Of a DNA stretch of 64,000 bases, positions 34,940-44,773 are shown in pieces. Made by a program: the position numbers and the translations under genes. A model generated the notes under the pieces. That model saw only the letters and a program-made list of their open reading frames with translations. It was not told the DNA's origin and did not search any database. Each line of letters begins with the position of its first letter. Position 1 is the first letter of the stretch. Source of the stretch: CAYNVQ01 sp964400735 (lineage in GTDB: Bacteria > Acidobacteriota > Aminicenantia > Aminicenantales > Aminicenantaceae); contig CAYNVQ010000005.1 of NCBI GenBank assembly GCA_964400735.1, forward strand, positions 1 to 64,000. The letters run 5' to 3'.

Positions 34940-35643
34940 TGCCGGTCCTTCCATTCGTCTTTAGTCACCTGACCGTCCTTCAGGGTGATCACCCGGTCTG
35001 CCCTTTCCATCACCATCCGGTCATGGGTGGAGAAAATAAAGGTCATGCCCGTTTTCTGGTTCAATCCCCTCATCATATCCAAAAGTCCGGCCCCTGTCTT
35101 CGAGTCGAGGTTGGCGGTCGGTTCATCGGCTAGGATAAGATTGGGCTTCGAGACCATGGCCCTGGCGATGGCCACCCGTTGCTGCTGGCCGCCGGAAAGC
35201 TTGGGAGGGAATCTCCGCTCGAATCCTTCCAAACCGATATCCTTCAGGATTTCGCTGACCCTCTTATGGCGTTCTTCTTTATTTACTCCCTGAAGCAGCA
35301 TGATGTATTCTATGTTTTCCTCGACAGTGAGCACAGGTATCAGGTTATAGGCTTGAAAGATGAAGCCCACGTGGTCCCGCCGGAAGTCAGATATTTCCTT
35401 TCCGCTCATCTCGGTCAAGAGTTTTTCATTCAGCCAGACCTTCCCTTCGGTTGGCGTGTCCAGCCCTGAAATGATGTTGAGAAAGGTCGTCTTGCCCGAA
35501 CCTGAGGGGCCGACAAGAGCGGCAAATTCGCCGCGCTTTATTTCGAGATCGATTCCACGGACGGCTCTGACCACGATATCGTCGTCCTTGTAATCTTTCT
35601 TGACATTTTCTGTGACGATAATGTTGCTTTTTCCGTTTTCCAT
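34936..35643 (-). CDS. ABC transporter ATP-binding protein (LolD/MacB type)
   Basis: 235 residues. Walker A GPSGSGKTTFLNIISGLD, signature LSGGQQQRVAIARAM, Walker B LILADEPTANLD, and the switch histidine in FSTHD. The sequence belongs to the LolD/MacB/FtsE-like subgroup that works with FtsX-type permeases to move substrates within or out of the periplasm. It is followed by the barrel gene and preceded 11 bases upstream by the first permease. Confidence 0.93.
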   Translation of the reverse strand: MENGKSNIIVTENVKKDYKDDDIVVRAVRGIDLEIKRGEFAALVGPSGSGKTTFLNIISGLDTPTEGKVWLNEKLLTEMSGKEISDFRRDHVGFIFQAYNLIPVLTVEENIEYIMLLQGVNKEERHKRVSEILKDIGLEGFERRFPPKLSGGQQQRVAIARAMVSKPNLILADEPTANLDSKTGAGLLDMMRGLNQKTGMTFIFSTHDRMVMERADRVITLKDGQVTKDEWKDRH

Positions 35644-35654
35644 CCATGTCTCCT

Positions 35655-36881
35655 TTATAGGCTTTTTCTCATCGCATCGGTGATGGACATTCGGCCGGCC
35701 ACGATGGCTGGATAATGTCCGATTAAAATTGTGAAGATAAAAACGGCAATGGGATAGATGATGAATTGTTGGATATGGAACACCGGGTAGAGCATTTCGG
35801 TTATTGTCGTGCCTGTGATTTCGATTCCCCGGTAATCGATACCTGTCTTGGTGATGATGAATGTCAGAAGGAAGCCGAGGACAATTCCCATGGCACAGCT
35901 CAGGAGTGCCAGAGCTCCGGCTTCATAAACGATCATCCTTCTCACACCCGAAGCTCTCGTACCTACGGCGCGAAGAACGCCGAATTCGAAGAGCCTTTCG
36001 TAGAGCGACATGAAGAGGGTGTTGATGATCCCGAAGGCCACGATGCCGAAAAGGATGATCGCCATGAAAAAAAGGGAAATCCAGAACAGGCTGAGGATGG
36101 ATCCCATCTGAGGTAGAATGGTCAGCCAGCTCACAGCCTCGTTTCCGTCTGTCGAATATTTGTCCCAAAAGGGATTTTCTGCCTGAAGCCCGAGTTTCAT
36201 GTCCTTAAACTTTATGGCGATTTCATGAACGTCGTTTCCGATGCCCAGCATTTCCTGAGCCTTGGACAGTCTGGCAAAAGCGAATCCTGAGTCCATTTCT
36301 TTTATGTTAAAGTGATAGATTCCCGAGATGCGGAACATTTCCTGCGAGAGGTCTCCGCTTCCGGCCTGGGAGACCGTAACCACGACCCTGTCTCCCATGC
36401 CCACCTCGAGGGTTTCGGCCAGTTTGCTTCCTATGAGAAGGTCCCTTTGGTTTTCGCCTCCAAAAAAATCCCCCTCTTTGATGACGTCATCGATCTGCGA
36501 GAGATCTTTTTCTGTCTCGGGATTCACACCGGCAAAAAGCACAGAGCTCACGTTTGCCGGAGAGGTGATCATGCCGAAACTGATGGTGCGCAGAGTGAAA
36601 CTGTCGACGGTTTCCTCCTTTTCCAGATCGGCTATCACCGATTTCAAATTGTTGATGGTTGCTTCGACTTCTTGGGTAAGCCGGAATCCTTTCCTGTGTA
36701 TTTGGGCATCACCTAGAAAGGAATCTGTGGCTGACCGTATCATGACCTGTTTCATGCCGATCATCACAGCGTCGGTGAACATGATCGAGGCAAGGCCAAG
36801 GGCAATGGCCGTGCCTGCGATAAAGGTGCGCCGCTTGTTCCGGAAGAGGTTCCGCCAGGCAAGCTTGATGGTAAACCACAT
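35655..36881 (-). CDS. FtsX-type ABC transporter permease (LolC/LolE-like), copy 1
   Basis: 408 residues. N-terminal transmembrane helix (LAWRNLFRNKRRTFIAGTAI), a large periplasmic domain (about residues 45-270), and three C-terminal helices with the FtsX core (LFEFGVLRAVGTRASGVRRMIVYE, in two pieces). It pairs with the adjacent permease to form a heterodimer driven by the LolD-like ATPase. The topology is that of MacB/LolCE-type mechanotransmitters, not of channel-forming importers. Confidence 0.9.
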   Translation of the reverse strand: MWFTIKLAWRNLFRNKRRTFIAGTAIALGLASIMFTDAVMIGMKQVMIRSATDSFLGDAQIHRKGFRLTQEVEATINNLKSVIADLEKEETVDSFTLRTISFGMITSPANVSSVLFAGVNPETEKDLSQIDDVIKEGDFFGGENQRDLLIGSKLAETLEVGMGDRVVVTVSQAGSGDLSQEMFRISGIYHFNIKEMDSGFAFARLSKAQEMLGIGNDVHEIAIKFKDMKLGLQAENPFWDKYSTDGNEAVSWLTILPQMGSILSLFWISLFFMAIILFGIVAFGIINTLFMSLYERLFEFGVLRAVGTRASGVRRMIVYEAGALALLSCAMGIVLGFLLTFIITKTGIDYRGIEITGTTITEMLYPVFHIQQFIIYPIAVFIFTILIGHYPAIVAGRMSITDAMRKSL

Positions 36882-36890
36882 CGTTTCCCC

Positions 36891-38108
36891 CTAATGGATC
36901 CTCATGGTTTTGGCTGGCTCGGTGCTGGCCGCCTTGAGGGCCGGAATGAGACTGACCGCTGCGGCACAGACCATAACCGTAACGATGGGGATAATAAAAC
37001 TCCTCAGGTTTATTTCAGATCTCATGGTATCGAATTTCATTCCTCCATAAGTGATGCCTTCTCCAAATTTTATCCCATGTTTGGAGAGAAGGGTGTTGGT
37101 TCCGTAACCGAGCCCGGACCCGATAAAAATACAGATGATGGCCAGGATAGTCACTTCGAGAACGACGAGTTTGACGATCTGTTTAGGCTTGGTGCCGATG
37201 GCTTTCAGCACCCCGTATTCCCTCTGTCTCTCGAGAACGGACATCAAGACGGTGTTCAGAACACCTATGGCCACGATGAACACGATGACGACCAACATCA
37301 CCCACATGCCGGCCTTGTCGGCCTGCATAGCTTCGTAGAATGACTTGGCGAATGTCTGCCATGGCGCAACGTCCAGGTCAGGGTCTTCGATTCTCGCGGC
37401 GATCCGGTCGTTGACATTCTGCACCTGGCTCAATCTATTTACGGTCAAAACGATCTCATGGACTCTCCCCTCCAGGACCATGAACTCTTGAGCCTCCCGA
37501 AGGGGGAGGTAAAAGGCGGTGCGGTCGCTGGTTTCGTCTCCGCTCGAGAGTATGCCGATGATAGAGTACAGATCGTTGGCGATGGACCCGTCTGCGGCTT
37601 GGGAAATGATGACTATTTCATCGTTCAGGTCGGCTTTCAGGATCTCGGCCAATCCCTTGCCGATGATGGCTTTTTTGGATGGCTCCTCGGAGAAGCCTCG
37701 GCCTCGGATGATTTTTTGGTCAAAGCGGGTGGTTCGGTTCTCTTTTAGAGGATCGATTCCGATGATTTGGACACCTGCGCTTTTTTCGCCGACTGCTGCC
37801 AGCCCTGCTGAATAAATCCGTGGCGCCCAGGATTCGACTCCTGGTGTGTTATTCAGAATCCGAGCCAGTTGAGGCGTTTGGTCGATAGTTTTGTATAGAG
37901 AGGGCCGGTCCAGATAGGTTTTCTCATGAATCTGGATATGTCCGAGCCGGTTGCGGGTGAATTCCTCGATGATGTTGTTGTAGGTGCCGTCGGCCCAGCC
38001 GATGAAGATGACGGCCAGGGTGAATCCTCCCATGATGCTCAATCCGGTGAGGATGGTCCGTCGCCTATGGCGGAAGATATTCCGAAAGGCCATTTTGAAG
38101 GTAAGCAT
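36891..38108 (-). CDS. FtsX-type ABC transporter permease (LolC/LolE-like), copy 2
   Basis: 405 residues with the same layout as its neighbour: helix near residues 15-38 (RRRTILTGLSIMGGFTLAVI), a periplasmic domain and a C-terminal three-helix FtsX domain (LERQREYGVLKAIGTKPKQI). The two permeases are paralogous but clearly diverged. It ends 9 bases before the next permease, and its start is 2 bases after the stop of the LolA-like gene. Confidence 0.9.
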   Translation of the reverse strand: MLTFKMAFRNIFRHRRRTILTGLSIMGGFTLAVIFIGWADGTYNNIIEEFTRNRLGHIQIHEKTYLDRPSLYKTIDQTPQLARILNNTPGVESWAPRIYSAGLAAVGEKSAGVQIIGIDPLKENRTTRFDQKIIRGRGFSEEPSKKAIIGKGLAEILKADLNDEIVIISQAADGSIANDLYSIIGILSSGDETSDRTAFYLPLREAQEFMVLEGRVHEIVLTVNRLSQVQNVNDRIAARIEDPDLDVAPWQTFAKSFYEAMQADKAGMWVMLVVIVFIVAIGVLNTVLMSVLERQREYGVLKAIGTKPKQIVKLVVLEVTILAIICIFIGSGLGYGTNTLLSKHGIKFGEGITYGGMKFDTMRSEINLRSFIIPIVTVMVCAAAVSLIPALKAASTEPAKTMRIH

Positions 38109-38110
38109 GG

Positions 38111-38893
38111 TTAATCCCCCTGCCTCAGATTTCTCAAGGTGAAAATGTCTTCAGCCAGGGGAATATCGAACTGGGCTTCCATGTAGCGCAGCACGGTTTT
38201 TTGGCCCTCTTTGGTGGTCGGGATCAGTTCCAGGACAGAGGGGATTTTCCTGTCTCCGAACGTTTTTACCTCCTTGAAGGTCATCTCCCTCATCAACTGG
38301 CCTTTTTCGTCGTAAAAATTTTGCCAGAGAGGCATGAAGTTATTCTCCTGGACGGCCACCACGATATGTCCCCAGACTATGGGCAGATCTGGCTTGGGTA
38401 TGCATTTGACGTAGAGGATCCCTTCCTGTGGATTCTCGGGGGTGGTCATCTCGAAATTGTAGGATTCGATAAAAGTGAATTCTTTGACCAGGTCGTCATT
38501 GGTGAAGTCCGATCCCATCCAGGAGCTCATCATCATCGAGGGAGGTACCTTCAAAACCTTGTTGGTTTTAGGCAAATAATTCCACATTTCGTTTCCGATC
38601 CTGAGGGTGGCGACACCCTCTTCTTTTTTGGGCTCGAGAATCCGGATAAAGGTGTCTTTCATGCCCCGGCTCCAGACCCTCATCTTCAGCGTCCGCTGCC
38701 AGTGGGGAGTGATGATTTCCATTTCGACTAGAGCCTCGCTCGTCGAGGCACGGTAAAGTTCGTCGACCTTTCTGACGATCGACTCAGCCTGATTTTGTTC
38801 TTCCTTCGGCTGGGAAGAGGACGCGGGAATAAAGAAAAGCATCGAGGAAAGACAGGCGAGACAAAACGAGAGGAGGGGATTGGGTTTAGTCAT
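38111..38893 (-). CDS. Outer membrane lipoprotein-sorting protein (LolA-like)
   Basis: 260 residues from ATG 38893 (GGAGG five bases upstream). Signal peptide about residues 1-25. The mature part contains the LolA-like family block MKDTFIRILEPKKEEGVATL, GNEMWNYLPKTNKVLKVPPS and MMSSWMGSDFTNDDL, the usual signature of the periplasmic protein found with FtsX-permease systems of this kind. Likely a periplasmic carrier of a lipid or lipoprotein between the ABC transporter and the barrel. Confidence 0.9.
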   Translation of the reverse strand: MTKPNPLLSFCLACLSSMLFFIPASSSQPKEEQNQAESIVRKVDELYRASTSEALVEMEIITPHWQRTLKMRVWSRGMKDTFIRILEPKKEEGVATLRIGNEMWNYLPKTNKVLKVPPSMMMSSWMGSDFTNDDLVKEFTFIESYNFEMTTPENPQEGILYVKCIPKPDLPIVWGHIVVAVQENNFMPLWQNFYDEKGQLMREMTFKEVKTFGDRKIPSVLELIPTTKEGQKTVLRYMEAQFDIPLAEDIFTLRNLRQGD

Positions 38894-38924
38894 GCTGGCC
38901 TCCAATATATAGACAAATACAGAT

Positions 38925-39557
38925 TCATGATCGATTTGTTTTGGAAATCACGACTTCTTTTTTCAACCCTCTTAAGATCAGATGTTCCAATTCGGTGAGG
39001 CTTTCATCGATGTCGAGAATTCCGGGCTGGATGATCCATTGGATCATCAATCCATCCAGAGCTCCCAGGATGATAGATGAGACAAAAAGGGTGTTGACGG
39101 GATGGATTTTATCCTGAGCCACACATTCATCCAGGATATTCTTCAGCGCGGTCCGGTTCTCGTCATAAATTTTCTCGAGGCTGAAAGGAGAAATCTCTTT
39201 CTTGGTACGGATGCCTTCGGCCCAAAAATCGAGCATGATTTCCATATATCCCTTGAACTCGCCCTGGATGATCTCCTTCCAAATACGAAGGTAGGCCGTG
39301 AATTTCTCCCATGGGTCCTCAAGTGAGGATATTCGGGAGGCCACTATATTTTCGGCCTTCTCCATCACATAGTTGAAGGCTGCGGCTATGAGTTCGTCTT
39401 TGCTCTCGAAATATTCGTAAATGGTCCCTTTTCCGATTTGTGCCGATTCGGCGATGTCGGCGGCCTTGGTCTTGGCTGTTCCTTTTTTGGCGAAAACCGA
39501 TATGGCTGCTTCCAGGATCTTTTCTCTTTTTTCCTTTCTATCGACGAGCTTTGCCAT
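38925..39557 (-). CDS. TetR-family transcriptional regulator
   Basis: 210 residues. N-terminal helix-turn-helix of TetR type (EKILEAAISVFAKKG, AQIGKGTIYEYFESKDEL), C-terminal ligand-binding helical domain. First gene of the operon tetR, lolA-like, two permeases, ATPase, barrel, with a 31-base gap to the second gene. The palindrome over its own transcription start indicates autoregulation, so the transporter operon is probably induced by a ligand of this repressor. Confidence 0.93.
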   Translation of the reverse strand: MAKLVDRKEKREKILEAAISVFAKKGTAKTKAADIAESAQIGKGTIYEYFESKDELIAAAFNYVMEKAENIVASRISSLEDPWEKFTAYLRIWKEIIQGEFKGYMEIMLDFWAEGIRTKKEISPFSLEKIYDENRTALKNILDECVAQDKIHPVNTLFVSSIILGALDGLMIQWIIQPGILDIDESLTELEHLILRGLKKEVVISKTNRS

Positions 39558-39579
39558 ATCAAATCCGTTTTATGTTGAC

Positions 39580-39593
39580 TGACCGTTCGGTCA
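39580..39593. promoter_or_regulatory. TetR-type operator palindrome
   Basis: TGACCG-TT-CGGTCA, a perfect inverted repeat with a two-base centre, 23 bases upstream of the tetR ATG and directly at or after the expected transcription start. The GACCGNNCGGTC type is common for AcrR/TetR regulators. Confidence 0.8.
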
Positions 39594-39599
39594 AACATA

Positions 39600-39629
39600 A
39601 TTATAGTCTTTTTGGCCGTCGGTTGTCAA
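39600..39629 (-). promoter_or_regulatory. Promoter of the tetR-lol operon
   Basis: Minus strand TTGACA (39629-39624), 18-base spacer, TATAAT (39605-39600). Both hexamers are consensus. The operator at 39593-39580 lies just downstream, where bound repressor would block initiation. Confidence 0.8.
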
Positions 39630-39765
39630 AAGATTTTTTGCGGGGCAGAAATCGCGGATCGGCTTGACAGAATATGCATAAATTAGATATGTAGTAAGCG
39701 CATCAATTTAAAGGGGATAAACTGCTGTATCGAAACACAATCCCAAACATTAGGGAGGAGGCATC

Positions 39766-41670
39766 ATGCGGAAGGTCCTAGCTCCAATCGTCATATTCAT
39801 CATTTCTCTGGCGATCCTAATAGAGAATTCATGGGCGGTAGTCGAGCACCATGTGAGCAATGCTATAGAGCTTCAAGATGCTCTGCATACAGCACAATCC
39901 AATGGAGATCTCGACATAATCCGCATAGCAAAGGGAACATATTCAGGAGGTTTTTCTTATAGCTCGGATGAGGGATATGATATTTGGTTGATCGGAGGAT
40001 ACTCTGCGGATTGGAGCACTAGAGTGGTCGATCCTTCTTTGACTGTTCTGGATGGAGGAAACAGTCAACGAGTTATCTCCTTGATTCATTACCTTGGAGG
40101 GGGAATAAGGATAGAGGGATTAACGATTCAAAATGGCCGTACTGCTTCATATGGCGCTGGAGTCTCTCTTCAAACTTTCAGCCCAGATACAGGAGGACAC
40201 GTCCACATTATCAACAATATCATCAAAAATAATATTTCGACCAGCAACAATGGTGGAGGAATTAGAGTAAGGACAGACACGTCTACTGGTAGTGCAGGAG
40301 ATATCATTATTTCACACAATATTATCAAGGAAAACAATGCTATTATTGGGGGTGGAGTGTGGGCTAATTCTCGCTGCCCATCTGGCTCAACCGGAGATGT
40401 TGTCTTTGTCAACAATGTCGTTATAGGAAATAAGGCAAGTGATACTGGAGGGGGAATAGATGCATCGATATTTTCTTCTTCAGGAGTATACGGAAACATC
40501 TTTTTGACGAACAATACGATTACAGAAAACGCATCAGACAGTGGAGGAGGGATATCAGTAAACAGTAATTCTGGGATAGCTAATATTTATAACAATATTA
40601 TTTGGTCCAATACAGCGACCGGAGAAGCAGGCGATATTTCTCTTAGTCCTCTTGGATCTGTGTATAATGTGTATAACAATAATTATTCCGATATGGTCTA
40701 TTCTGCTCCCTCACTGGTAAATTTGGCAGATAACATCGATCAGATTCCACTTTTCAGGGGAAGCGGCGACTATAACCTGCAGTCCATGTCTCCGTGTATC
40801 GATAAGGGGACAAACTCTGCGTCCATGCTGCCATCAGTAGACCTTGGATTCAACACAAGAGTAATCGATGGAGACAGGGATGGCACTGAGACGGTTGACA
40901 TAGGAGCTTTTGAGTTTATGCCTATACAAAATATATTCGACGGGCACGATTTTGATGGGGATACAGACTCCGATATTGCCGTTTTCAGACCATCGAATGG
41001 CAGATGGTATATTAGAAATATCGCGACACATTCATGGGGAACTGCAGGAGATATTCCTGTCAACGGTGATTATAATGGCGATAGCATCACTGATATAGCC
41101 GTATGGAGACCTTCCAACGGAAGGTGGTATATCAAAGATGTGGGTGGCACCAGTTGGGGAATGATTGGCGATATTCCTGTTCCTGGGGATTATGATGGGG
41201 ATGATACGACAGAGAAAGCGGTCTGGCGGCCATCGAACGGCAGGTGGTATATTCTGGGAACGGGAAGTTCTGCATGGGGAACAACAGGAGACATCCCAGT
41301 TCCCGGAGATTACGATGGAGATGGCACAACGGATATAGCCGTATGGAGACCATCAAATGGAAGATGGTATATCAAAGGGATTGGCACTTACACGTGGGGA
41401 ACTTCAGGAGATATCGCGGTGCCCGGAGATTATGATGGAGATGGCATAACAGACATCGCAGTGTGGAGACCGTCGAATGGACGGTGGTATATTCTCAGCT
41501 CTCCAGGATCCCCTTGGGGCATTGCCGGAGACATCCCAGTTCCCGGAGATTACGATGGAGATGGCACCACAGATATGGCCGTATGGAGACCTTCTAACGG
41601 CAGGTGGTACATCAAAGACATCGGCGCCTATGTTTGGGGAACGCTTGGTGATATTCCATTAGTACGTTAG
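39766..41670 (+). CDS. Secreted beta-helix protein with C-terminal six-repeat FG-GAP-like module (head type A)
   Basis: 634 residues. Signal peptide (LAPIVIFIISLAILIENSWA). Residues about 25-385 form a right-handed parallel beta-helix: a start like choice-of-anchor-Q/pectate-lyase-fold proteins (AIELQDALHTAQSNG, IRIAKGTYSGG), many N-N-I-I and GGGI rungs, and the closing PCIDKGTN and VDIGAFEF. The tail (40939-41667, 729 bp) holds six repeats of about 38 residues centred on RPSNGRWYI, separated by D-x-[DN]-x-D-G loops of Ca-binding type. It lacks the two-residue insertion found in the third linker of the other five family members. AGGGAGGAGG precedes the start. No sorting signal follows the module. 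Probably secreted and surface-held; substrate unknown. Confidence 0.85.
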   Translation: MRKVLAPIVIFIISLAILIENSWAVVEHHVSNAIELQDALHTAQSNGDLDIIRIAKGTYSGGFSYSSDEGYDIWLIGGYSADWSTRVVDPSLTVLDGGNSQRVISLIHYLGGGIRIEGLTIQNGRTASYGAGVSLQTFSPDTGGHVHIINNIIKNNISTSNNGGGIRVRTDTSTGSAGDIIISHNIIKENNAIIGGGVWANSRCPSGSTGDVVFVNNVVIGNKASDTGGGIDASIFSSSGVYGNIFLTNNTITENASDSGGGISVNSNSGIANIYNNIIWSNTATGEAGDISLSPLGSVYNVYNNNYSDMVYSAPSLVNLADNIDQIPLFRGSGDYNLQSMSPCIDKGTNSASMLPSVDLGFNTRVIDGDRDGTETVDIGAFEFMPIQNIFDGHDFDGDTDSDIAVFRPSNGRWYIRNIATHSWGTAGDIPVNGDYNGDSITDIAVWRPSNGRWYIKDVGGTSWGMIGDIPVPGDYDGDDTTEKAVWRPSNGRWYILGTGSSAWGTTGDIPVPGDYDGDGTTDIAVWRPSNGRWYIKGIGTYTWGTSGDIAVPGDYDGDGITDIAVWRPSNGRWYILSSPGSPWGIAGDIPVPGDYDGDGTTDMAVWRPSNGRWYIKDIGAYVWGTLGDIPLVR

Positions 41671-42094
41671 TGGTATCACTAGAACAGAAATCCCTCTACC
41701 TCTGGAAAGAAGCCGATCGGGGCTAGCTAAGGAGGAGGATGCCAAGAAGATGCTGGCTGGATTGAAAGGTAATTGAGACGAGTGGAGCCTAGCCTATTCC
41801 TGCCAGCCCCTAAGTCTGAAAAGTCAGCATAAGCTGGAATTCCTGCTTCCCCGCCACACTGGAATAGCCGTTTTTCGGGAACATCTGAGCATCCCAGATC
41901 TTTGCTACAAGGAGATGAGAGACTCCTTTTTTCCATTTTTTCAGCTCAAAAGAAAAATGTACTTGTGGATGCTATTGCAGATTCTAGATGTTACTGAATA
42001 CGTCTTGAACTCTCTTTTGTCAGTGGGGATATTGACGTGAATATCCTAATAATTGTAAATTTATAACAATGGTTATTTGGGAGGGAAGAGCAAT
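41671..42094. other. Gene-free region between two module-bearing genes
   Basis: No supported gene (a minus-strand frame at 41727-41936 is not convincing). It contains an element shared with the downstream flank of the gene ending at 48863 (41804-41841 here), a possible terminator at 41909-41932, and TTGACG (42032-42037) with TGTAAA (42054-42059) as a possible promoter for the next gene. Confidence 0.5.
41909..41932 (+). terminator. Possible intrinsic terminator
   Basis: AAGGAG (41909-41914), 8-base loop, CTCCTT (41923-41928), running into TTTTTT. A short stem, about 240 bases after the upstream stop, so only moderately convincing. Confidence 0.4.
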
Positions 42095-44773
42095 ATGAGT
42101 AAATTCGTAAGAAAAGTTTTTTTTATTATCTTTATCTTCCTCATATTTCAATCATTAATATCTCAAATTCATGTTCCGCATGCAAATACATTTGTAGAGA
42201 TTGCCAAAGATGGTTCGAAGGAAAAAACATTAAAGATGAACGAGATATTGCAGTATACATCTGGGAAGCATGTCCTTGGATTTGGTTTGGGAGAGATGTT
42301 CATAGTCTCGCATGATCATGGATTAAAGATCGAGTTTGTAAAGGCAAATCCTGTATGGCCCGAGGCTCACGGGGATATTTCAGAAACCAATGGATTTGAG
42401 CAAAAACCATCGCCTCTTCAAAAGGTGAGCTATAAGAATTTATGGGAAGGTGTAACCTTGGTGTGTGAGAAGAGCGAAGGAGGAATATCTAAGAGCAGCT
42501 ATTACATTGATGCCCAAAAGGAAGGGACAATGGAGGCTAAGGTTTCTCAGATTAGGTTTCATGCTAATGTACCAGTAGAGTTGGCGGAGGATGGAGGTTT
42601 GGTTTTTAAGTTCAAGAATGGAGAGATGAGGGAGTCCAGACCCGAAGCCTGGCAAGATATCGATGGAGAAATGATTTCAGTGAATGTGTCATTTTTCTTT
42701 TTCAGTGAAAAAGATGTGGGATTTCTGATTGACAGGCAGAATATTGATCCCCACTATCCGTTGATCATTGATCCTGTGTTTCATTGGAACACCTTTCTAG
42801 GATCTTTTAATATCGATACGGCCAATTCCCTTGCGCTTGACGCAAATGGGAATATATTTGTTGCAGGAAGTAGTTGGGCTAGCTGGGGCACGCCGGTAAA
42901 TGGTTATAAGGGAGGCAGTGATGCCTTTGTTGCCATGCTCAACAGTAGTGGTGTTTTGCAGTGGAACACGTTTTTAGGTTCTTGGAATACCGATTATGCC
43001 TATTCCCTTGCCCTTGATAAAACAGGGAATATATATGTGGCCGGAGATAGTAATTCCACCTGGGGTACGCCAGTGAATGCTTTTGCGGGATCTTATGATG
43101 GATTTGTGGCCAAGCTCAACAGCAGTGGTGTTTTGCAATGGAATACCTTTATGGGGTCTTCAAGTTATGATTGGACTTGGTCCTTGGCCCTGGGCGAATT
43201 CGGGAATGTATATGTAGCAGGATATAGCTATACAACCTGGGGCACGCCAGTGAATGACCATTCGGGAGTCAATAAGGATGGATTTGTAGCCAAGCTCAAC
43301 AGCAGTGGCGTTTTACAATGGAATACTTTTATGGGGCCTATTGATACTGATGTTGGCGTATCCCTGGCTCCTGACGGAACCGGGAATATATATTTAGCCG
43401 GAGCTAGTGAATTAAGCTGGGGTACGCCAATCAATCCTCACACGGGAGGTTATACTGATGGATTTGTGGCCAAGCTCGACAGCAGTGGTGTGTTGCAATG
43501 GAATACGTTTTTGGGCTCTTCGTCCGGTGATGAGGTCTCTATCCTTGCACTTGACGCGAACGGGAATATATATGTGGCCGGAAATAGTGGTGTCACCTGG
43601 GGCACGCCGGTGAATGCTTTTGCAGGAGAAGAAACGGATGTCTTTATAGCCAAGCTCAACAGCGGTGGTGTGTTGCAGTGGAACACGTTTTTAGGTTCCA
43701 CAGATTCTGGTTATGCTAACTCCCTTGCACTTGACGGAACCGGAAATATATATGTGGCCGGAGATAGTAATGCTACCTGGGGAGCACCAATTAATCCCTA
43801 TTCTGGAAGTACTGATGCTTTTGCCGTGAAGCTGAACGCAAGCGGGGCACGACTTTGGCATACCTTCATGGGATCTTCAAGTAATGACTTCGGCAACGAT
43901 ATAGCCGTGGATACGAGCGGGAACATTTTTGTGGCGGGTTATAGCTGGGACGTCTGGGGCACACCAATCAATCCTCACATCGGGGAACGCGACGCATTTG
44001 TTGTAAAAATAGTTGACACAAGCATTTATGTGTTCGATGGACATGATTTTAATGGAAACGGTTCTTCTGATGTGTCAGTCTTCAGGCAGTCTCAGGGACG
44101 ATGGTACATCAAAGGAGTTGGGAGTTATATTTGGGGCACAACGGGAGATATCCCTGTTAATGGAGATTATAATGGAGAAGCAAAAACAGATGTAGCCGTA
44201 TGGAGGCCATCAAATGGTAAATGGTATCTCAGAGGGATAGGGAGCTATACTTGGGGCACTTCAGGTGATATTCCGGTTCCCGGCGATTATAATGGAGATG
44301 TCGATGGGACAACAGAGATGGCCGTATGGAGACCTTCAAATGGACGTTGGTATATCAAAGGTGTCGGTGGTTTTGTTTGGGGTACGGCTGGAGATATTCC
44401 CGTTCCCGGTGACTATAATGGAGATGGGAAGACGGAAATAGCGGTATGGAGACCGACTAATGGGAGATGGTACATTAAAGGAGTGGGGGGACATGTCTGG
44501 GGAACTGCTGGGGATATTCCTATTCCTGGAGATTACAATGGGGATGGAAAGACGGAAGTTGCTGTATGGAGATCCTCAAATGGAAGATGGTATATCAAAG
44601 GAATGGCAGGACCTGTTTGGGGAACAGCGGGCGATATCCCAGCGCCTGGAGACTACAATGGAGATGGAACAACAGACATCGCAGTGTGGCGACCATCAAA
44701 TGGCAGGTGGTATATCAAAGGGATAGGGGGCTATGTTTGGGGTATAATAGGGGATATTCCGTTAGTGAGGTAG
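42095..44773 (+). CDS. Secreted SBBP-type beta-propeller protein with six-repeat FG-GAP-like module (head type B)
   Basis: 892 residues from ATG 42095, eight bases after GGGAGGGA (a TTG at 42077 is in frame but overlaps this site). Signal peptide about residues 1-25. Residues about 30-225 are a beta-rich N-terminal domain ending in PLIIDPVF, as in secreted SBBP proteins (DUF7948-like). Then come about eight propeller units of about 58 residues with the pattern L-x-W-N-T-F-[LM]-G-S, S-L-A-L-D, G-N-I-Y-V-A-G, S-x2-T-W-G-T-P-[VI]-N. The tail 44036-44770 (735 bp) is the six-repeat module with the third-linker insertion (NGDVDGTT). Its first repeat is divergent (RQSQGRWYIK). Confidence 0.85.
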   Translation: MSKFVRKVFFIIFIFLIFQSLISQIHVPHANTFVEIAKDGSKEKTLKMNEILQYTSGKHVLGFGLGEMFIVSHDHGLKIEFVKANPVWPEAHGDISETNGFEQKPSPLQKVSYKNLWEGVTLVCEKSEGGISKSSYYIDAQKEGTMEAKVSQIRFHANVPVELAEDGGLVFKFKNGEMRESRPEAWQDIDGEMISVNVSFFFFSEKDVGFLIDRQNIDPHYPLIIDPVFHWNTFLGSFNIDTANSLALDANGNIFVAGSSWASWGTPVNGYKGGSDAFVAMLNSSGVLQWNTFLGSWNTDYAYSLALDKTGNIYVAGDSNSTWGTPVNAFAGSYDGFVAKLNSSGVLQWNTFMGSSSYDWTWSLALGEFGNVYVAGYSYTTWGTPVNDHSGVNKDGFVAKLNSSGVLQWNTFMGPIDTDVGVSLAPDGTGNIYLAGASELSWGTPINPHTGGYTDGFVAKLDSSGVLQWNTFLGSSSGDEVSILALDANGNIYVAGNSGVTWGTPVNAFAGEETDVFIAKLNSGGVLQWNTFLGSTDSGYANSLALDGTGNIYVAGDSNATWGAPINPYSGSTDAFAVKLNASGARLWHTFMGSSSNDFGNDIAVDTSGNIFVAGYSWDVWGTPINPHIGERDAFVVKIVDTSIYVFDGHDFNGNGSSDVSVFRQSQGRWYIKGVGSYIWGTTGDIPVNGDYNGEAKTDVAVWRPSNGKWYLRGIGSYTWGTSGDIPVPGDYNGDVDGTTEMAVWRPSNGRWYIKGVGGFVWGTAGDIPVPGDYNGDGKTEIAVWRPTNGRWYIKGVGGHVWGTAGDIPIPGDYNGDGKTEVAVWRSSNGRWYIKGMAGPVWGTAGDIPAPGDYNGDGTTDIAVWRPSNGRWYIKGIGGYVWGIIGDIPLVR

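Noticed and set aside
41727..41936. 69-codon minus-strand frame between module genes
   Set aside because: It covers the shared downstream element and the possible terminator, has no ribosome binding site and no family resemblance.
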